Source: Xylogone sp. PMI_703 (Eukaryota > Ascomycota > Leotiomycetes). From it: a stretch of DNA of 64,000 nucleotides. Shown one piece after another: positions 58,560 through 64,000 of the stretch. Made by a program: the position numbers and the translations under genes. Under the pieces are notes generated by a model, which worked only from the letters and a program-made list of their open reading frames with translations, searched no databases and was not told the origin of the DNA. The stretch lies in NCBI GenBank assembly GCA_021399445.1, contig JAJTUQ010000001.1, positions 7,502,001-7,566,000 on the forward strand, read 5' to 3'. Within the stretch, counting starts at the first letter, position 1; each line of letters begins with the position of its first letter.

Positions 58560-59748
58560 CTATGATCCGGCATCCACTCGTCCGCTATCGTCTCCTTCAT
58601 CCTCCTTATCTTCGCTAACTGGCGCATCTGGAGCCATAGGAAAATGCAAATGTTTCCAATCCTCTAGTTCTTCAATAATAGACCTCAGACGGTCTCTGAT
58701 ACTCTCTATAGCGTAACTGCCTAGAAGTAGTCTGAGAGGTGGATAGGAACAATGCCCTAACTGCCATACCAAATCAGCACATTTCACCGCGCTTGTAGGC
58801 TGCTTATCCCCTAGCCATTGCACCATTCGTTTTGCATGCATCGCAGGTGATGTTGCATGTGAATAGGCTTCACTAGCAGGCTTAATCAAGAAATGACCCC
58901 AGGTAGGCAGCGGATTTGATGCCCAGTCTGGCTCATCCCTCCTTACTAGACCAGGCTCAACCAGCGTAGCTTTGATGTTGAACGAATCAATCTCGTAGAG
59001 CATCGATTCAATTAAACCCTCCACGGCATACTTAGTTGCACAATACGGTCCCAGCCCTGGAACTCCTAATGCACCCGAAGTAGAGCTGAATATAAGATAT
59101 CGACCCGTGCCCTGTTCCCTAAAATACGGAAGACTTTCCTGAATGATATGGACTGTGCCCATAAAGTTGGTTTCAAACTGGTTACGGATCTCATGCTCGT
59201 CTTGATCTTCGCATGCACCAATAACCCCGTATCCAGAGCAATTGGCAATGATGTCGACCCGTCCAAAGTGCTGGATAGTTCTAGTAACCACTTTCTTTAC
59301 CGAGTCTCTTGCCCGTACGTCACAGAGGGTACCTAGGCAATTCTCATGCCAATTTTGCATCGACTCGATACTGTTCTCCAGTACACGGCCAACTGCGGTA
59401 ACTTGGTCTCCTTGGGCAAGTGCTTTACGAACAATGCTCCGGCCTAAGTGACCTGTAGCTCCATACACCTATTGCTATGTTCAGTAAGATGAATTACCAA
59501 TTGATATCCACGGAGAATGAGAAACTTCAGTGCGAGCATTAGAAGACAATAATAGGTCTTTTATGTCATTGGAAATTGCTCATCAAAGAGGTACTGGAGA
59601 AACTCACAATCCACACAAGCTGCTTAGGGGGATTGTTCGGACCTGGAGGGTCACAGCTTAATGGTAATACTAGCTTGGTTTTGTTTGTCTCTACAGACAT
59701 TGTTTCCCCATTGTTGCGGTCAACCTGCCCTCTATCTTGGGCATCCAT
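58560..59748 (-). CDS. Short-chain dehydrogenase/reductase
   Basis: NAD(P)-dependent oxidoreductase of the classical SDR superfamily. Exons 59748-59608 and 59468-58560 give 349 residues. The Rossmann glycine motif GATGHLGRS is built at the exon junction (QLVWI/VYGATG). Also present are the NAG-like motif NCSGYG, catalytic Ser in SSTSGALG, and YCATK (Tyr and Lys of YxxxK), followed by PG in VEPGLV. The N-terminal ~45 residues are an extra hydrophilic segment, and the C-terminus is acidic. The substrate cannot be told; many fungal SDRs of this shape are unassigned. Convergent with derlin, and followed by ADI1 in the same orientation. Confidence 0.85.
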
Positions 59749-60107
59749 AACCTTCTACCAAAGCCGCACTAGTGATGGTTGCGACCAGTTAGCTCATCAC
59801 TCCATACAGCAAGAGAGTAGGAGGTACATGGCTGTCTTCAGGCTGTGCAGTAGACCAGCCACTCGCTTAATAAACAAAAGCTTGATGACAGCTGCAAGTA
59901 GTGTTAGAAGGTGCGACGCGGGGTAGAAAGTTGCAAATTAGGTGTCAATTTCACCAATACATAAGTATCTATACGAAGTACGTTTCACATTTTTAAGAAT
60001 ATAATAAGCCTTCAGTTGCCGAACAAAAGAGTTTTAGGAAAAGAGTTATATTTTATATCTAAGTGAATCGCTCATGCTTGCAAATCAGTAACAATTTATT
60101 GGTAGGA
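59749..60107. other. Intergenic SDR promoter / ADI1 3' region
   Basis: 359 bp between two minus-strand genes; AT-rich, nothing recognised. Confidence 0.5.
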
Positions 60108-60791
60108 TCAAGCTGCTGAAACAGCAGATCTTGTCGCAAGGTACTGCTTGCGGAATGTGTTGTTGTCAACTTCTTCGCTGCGGTTTAGAGGAGTCCATTT
60201 GGGCTCCTCCTTGAAAAGTCGCATAGCTACAATATACTGTACAAGCGTCAATAGTCATACTTGCGTGGTAGATAGAGCCACTTACGTTATTACTATCAGT
60301 GGTGAAGCGATGGTAGATACCAGCTGGCAAGATCTAATTCCAGTTAAATAAAGATGGTGAAAATCGAGGTTAGGTCACTTACAATTAGGTCGTCTTTCTC
60401 TAGCTGGATTCGTACCCACTCGTCGTTTTCGCTTCGGACGTCAAAGTAGCCTGCGCCATCTCGGATGTATCGAATCTCTTCATCCTCATGGATGTGCTCA
60501 TCGAAAAACATCTTGACTTTCTCTTCATAAATAGCCCCCATCTTCTCGGGAGAAACAGTAATCACATCGCGGTTCTTGTACTGTCTCTCAGATGCGAGCT
60601 TGTTGACAGACTCTTCCTCAGGGATGCGATAATACAGCACACCGAGTTTTTCAAGGTAGTCTGTAGAAACGCTTCGACCAGAGTCATGAGGCTCCCGCTG
60701 GTCAGCGTTCTAGGATGTGTTAGTGAGCATAATAAACAATAACTCTTTCATAGTATTCTACCTTATCGTTGTCGTACCAGTATGCCCTCAT
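60108..60791 (-). CDS. ADI1: Acireductone dioxygenase (methionine salvage)
   Basis: Cupin metalloenzyme that oxidises acireductone to 4-methylthio-2-oxobutanoate and formate, the step after UTR4. Exons 60791-60762, 60709-60383, 60333-60286, 60236-60108 give 177 residues. Start MRAYWYDN and the metal site HIHEDEEIR (H82, H84, E88) with the fourth ligand in GIYHRFT (H127) are all present. The C-terminus [19 protein letters not shown] is typical of fungal enzymes. Exon 1 is only 30 nt with donor GTAGAA. A CACGTG lies at 60949-60954, 158 bp upstream. Confidence 0.94.
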
Positions 60792-61301
60792 TTTTGCAAT
60801 AGTTAGAAATTTTGCTGTCTGACGTGAGAAGAACCTAAGTCTTTTAAATCTTTGATATCTTTTGGTTTTGAGCTATAAGACCCAAACGGCCGCTCTCCAA
60901 CCACCTTTGATCTGCTTACCCCACATTGATTAGTATTGGTATCAACGGCACGTGATAGAGGGGGCAACCTGATAGGTATGACAGCATATGCATTAAAAAA
61001 ATACCACATGGGTTGCTCGTGATGGTAAAAGGCCTTGATTTCGCCATATACGGTAGCTATCACGAGCACAATTACAGAAGAAAATAATCTATATCTTCCG
61101 ATCTAGTGTCAACATCCTCGGGATGGTCCGTTTAACCTCTCCATTAATAACCGGTCGGAAGCTCCTAGGGAGGTTTATGTGGTAGTATATCGACAAGTCA
61201 CTTTTTATTGTCAACACCGGTGGAGGGCCCTTGGTAATAAAAGTTTGAGAATGCTCCGCCTGGAACATTATAGGGCAGTCTTGTTGGCATTGTAGAGCCA
61301 T
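60792..61301. other. Intergenic ADI1 promoter / PLP1 3' region
   Basis: 510 bp between two minus-strand genes. Contains CACGTG at 60949-60954. No gene seen. Confidence 0.5.
60949..60954. promoter_or_regulatory. CACGTG box upstream of ADI1
   Basis: GGCACGTGATAG, 158 bp before the ADI1 ATG. CACGTGA is the core site of Cbf1, which controls sulfur-amino-acid genes in yeasts; binding here is inferred. Confidence 0.4.
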
Positions 61302-61975
61302 TCAATCCCACTCATCATCGTCGTTATCATCATCATAGTTATCCTTTTTCTTGTTGGCCATGCTCGGATTATCCATGCTGCCTTCAGTAATCTTGGTCCT
61401 TTGTATCACACCGCAATTTAGAAGTCTAAATTCTAGATCCTTGGTCGTAAATGTGTCCTGGGTACGACCCAATCCCTCAAACCCAATAATTCTATCGATG
61501 CAAATCCCATCAATGAACGCTAAAACGCAGGGCAAGACTTGGACTTTGAGTTTTGTTACTAAGAAAGGGGCATTGTCGACATTTATCTTGAGAAATCTCG
61601 TGTCGAAATGTTTAGGAGCCAATACCTAGTTAGATATTAGATTTGCGCCATTATTTGGAGAGTCTATCTCACCTCCAAATGTCTATCCATGACTCCGCAC
61701 CTGGCGAAGTCATCTTTTGCAAAGTGAACGACGACGTATTTCAACTCGGTTGTCAAATCCATCAACGCTTTCTCTTCCCTAATTTCAGTGTAATTGCCGA
61801 AACCCTTCTCCTGTTGCAATTTCGCCCTTGTGAATTCGGAGTGTAATTGTTGGATTCTTTGTTCGCGAAAGGCATCAATTTCGGATGATTCTTCTAGAGC
61901 AGCAATGAGAGCATCCTCGTCGTCTGAATGTGACGCATCGAGGACTGATGCGACCTTGGAATCTAGATTTGCCAT
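61302..61975 (-). CDS. PLP1: Phosducin-like/thioredoxin-fold protein Plp1 (TXNDC9)
   Basis: Co-factor of the CCT chaperonin in folding of tubulin and actin. Exons 61975-61673 and 61625-61302 give 208 residues. An acidic N-terminal helix (residues 14-55, SDDEDALIAALEESSEIDAF then REQRIQQLHSEF) is followed by a thioredoxin fold without a CxxC pair: YVVVHFAKDDFARCGVMDRH, FLKINVDNAPFLVTKLKVQV with cis-Pro LPCVLAFIDG, and IIGFEGLG. The C-terminus is Asp-rich (DDDNDDDEWD), as in the family. The intron is 47 bp, after DRHLE. Confidence 0.9.
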
Positions 61976-62708
61976 GGCAGAAGTTCTAGATGGTGGCCTA
62001 ACAATGCACTGAGATGGAAAGGGACCGGTATTCTATCAAATGAATGCGAGCTTGATCTATAAAGCATGGGCGGTGCTGGGGATGCTAACTGGTGAAAGGG
62101 ACGATTGTGGACTATACACCGGAGTGAACAAGAATTTATCCTTAAATACGCTAGCTATCAAACCAATATATTTCTGCGAAATTTTGGTGTTTGTTGATAA
62201 ACCCAAAACAGCTGCTAGCATTGCAGTGTAATTGATTATTTCGCATACACCAGTACGAAGTATATTTTAAGTTTGTTTCCTGGAACCTGATGCAACATTA
62301 ATACTCTGGTACAGCTCCGGGGCTTGTTTTTCCGTGTCTTGCGCGAAGCGCTGATGGGGCGGGTACGTATCTCAGGTTACCCCTGTTTAAGACGCTAACT
62401 CAAAAGTACGTGGCTAAATTTCGCGGTTGCAAGGCGAAGAACAGCCAAATATTTCCCTCTTGGCTCCCTGGTCTTCCAGTGTCAAACAAGCATCTTAACA
62501 GCACAACAAATTCACAACAGCAGAGCTTTTCCACCTACAGCATCGGATCTTTGATAGTATCAAGGCTGATGCTGATCTGGTTTTCAATCATTCGTATCCG
62601 CTCGTTGTCAGTCTGTTAGGAGTACCCGCCAACACTAGCCCCCTTTCCGTTGAGCGCGATTTACATCTGTCCCACCGCTTTGAAGGAATATACTAGACAT
62701 AGACAGTC
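61976..62708. other. Divergent promoter region PLP1 / GDP-mannose transporter
   Basis: 733 bp between two divergent starts; nothing distinct recognised. Confidence 0.5.
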
Positions 62709-64000
62709 ATGGACAGCAAGAAGAATGAGGACTATCGCTCGGGGTCACCAGACTTGGAGATGCGCAAGTTTGGTGAACGTTCGCCATCTTATCGAGAATC
62801 ATTTGGTCCAAGGTCGGTGAAATCAAGCGGCGGAGGGCTTCACATGTCGCAAATCACCAACAATCCGACGATCTCAATTCTTGCCTATTGCTTGTCGTCT
62901 ATATCTATGACTGTGACGAACAAGTACTGTGTGTCAGGATCGAATTGGAATCTTAATTTCTTTTACCTCGCTGTTCAGGTAACTATCCTCTGTTGCTATC
63001 GCCGGATGTATCTATTGACACGCATCTAGTCCAGTGTCTGCATTGTCGCTATTATGATGTGTAAATCCTTGGGACTCATCACGAATATTGCACCATTCGA
63101 TAATAAGAAAGCCAAGACTTGTAAGCATTATTGGACTATCCATTAGTTTTAACAATTTGCTAACTTAACTAGGGTTTCCCATTTCTCTTCTTTTGGTTGG
63201 AATGATATACACCAGTACCAAAGCTCTTCAATTCCTTTCGGTTCCTGTCTATACTATCTTCAAAAACTTGACTATTATTGTTATTGCCTATGGAGAAGTT
63301 TTGTGGTTCGGCGGCAGCGTGACAGCCTCAGCGCTATTTTCTTTCGGTCTTATGGTTCTCAGCTCCGTTGTTGCTGCATGGGCCGATATTCAACATGCAC
63401 TTTATTCAAGTCCTGAGAGTCAAATGGGCGAGGCAGCCGAGGCTCTATCCACTCTGAATGCTGGTTATGCTTGGATGGGAATGAATGTGTTTTGCAGCGC
63501 TGCATACGTTCTTTCGATGAAGAAAGTTATCAAGAAAATGAATTTCAAGGACTGGGACAGTATGTTATATCTTTCTTTGCACAACTTTTCTGTGGTACTG
63601 ACTCTAAACCAGGCATGTTTTACAATAACCTTTTAACGATCCCCGTTCTGATTCTCTGTTCATTAATGTTTGAGGACTGGTCCTCGGACAATGTATCCAG
63701 GAATTTCCCAGTTGAGTCAAGGAATAGCCTCATCTTTGGCTTTATATATTCTGGCCTCGCAACGATCTTTATTTCATACTGTTCGGCATGGTGTATCCGT
63801 GTCACCTCATCCACCACATATTCCATGGTTGGGGCACTCAACAAGTTGCCAATCGCTCTCAGTGGTCTGGTCTTCTTTTCCGCCCCAGTCACGTTTGGTA
63901 GCGTATCTGCAATCATTATTGGATTCATCAGTGGTCTTGTTTATGCTTGGGCGGGAATAAGGAAATCACAGCAGAGCCAGATGTCCTTGCCAATCTCTCA
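62709..64000 (+). CDS. VRG4: GDP-mannose transporter, Golgi (3' partial)
   Basis: Nucleotide-sugar transporter that brings GDP-mannose into the Golgi for mannosylation. Exons 62709-62978, 63030-63120, 63173-63559, 63613-64000 (open at the window end). A hydrophilic N-terminus of about 45 residues precedes [20 protein letters not shown], then [25 protein letters not shown] and [25 protein letters not shown], the GDP-mannose-binding motif, is present in [13 protein letters not shown]. About ten membrane helices are expected, and the last visible one is YAWAGIRK. The stop lies outside the window. Confidence 0.92.

Overview
This window is nuclear DNA of a filamentous ascomycete (Pezizomycotina, most likely Eurotiomycetes; I cannot fix the order). 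The evidence is compact genes cut by introns of mostly 47-65 bp with GTNNGT donors, CTAAC/CTGAC branch points and YAG acceptors. Typical lineage proteins are also present: a HapE-type CCAAT-binding subunit, a Ran1-like kinase, a CenH3 ending RGAWGGLG and a GDP-mannose transporter. I see no transposon, CRISPR array, tRNA or rRNA gene, and no secondary-metabolite or virus-like block. Nearly all genes are housekeeping genes. All gene models below were built by hand-splicing, and the phases close for every complete gene except the tail of MEI2.

Layout. 1-1461 holds a Ran1/Ksp1-type kinase (minus, 3' end outside the window), followed by about 6.9 kb without a supportable gene. 8.3-16.2 kb: UTR4 enolase-phosphatase (+), AVT1 vacuolar amino-acid transporter (-), BMT2 rRNA methyltransferase (-) divergent from ribosomal protein L25 (+), then TIM8 (-). 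16.7-26.4 kb: CorA-type Mg2+ transporter (-), SPC1 (+), RBX1/HRT1 (-), a PNRC/Edc1-type decapping activator (+), MTO1 (+). 26.7-34.8 kb: cardiolipin synthase, TDP1, mitochondrial TrpRS and mitoribosomal uS10, all minus. 36.6-44.9 kb: hapE (+), SEC15 (-), MEI2-type RNA-binding protein (+). 45.4-52.5 kb: SUN-like SLP1 (-) and an importin-13/Kap122-type karyopherin (-). 53.9-64 kb: aminopeptidase P (+), centromeric histone CenH3 (-), derlin (+), a short-chain dehydrogenase (-), acireductone dioxygenase (-), Plp1/TXNDC9 (-), and GDP-mannose transporter (+, cut by the window end).

Shared themes are inference from family knowledge. Mitochondrial biogenesis is strong (TIM8, MTO1, CRD1, MSW1, RSM10). 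ER/secretory genes recur (SPC1, derlin, SLP1, SEC15, VRG4). Two methionine-salvage enzymes (UTR4, ADI1) lie in one window, as do a Ran1-type kinase and a Mei2-type protein, whose fission-yeast counterparts form a kinase-substrate pair. BMT2 and L25 share a 251-bp divergent promoter.

The most interesting points are: a TDP1 whose N-terminus carries both a ubiquitin-interacting motif and a SUMO-interacting motif; an intact CenH3 gene whose exons are easily missed; an 837-bp intron in UTR4; very small exons in hapE (14 nt) and in the third RRM of MEI2 (18-31 nt); two stop-free introns of length 3n; and a 21-nt hairpin in the MEI2 leader.
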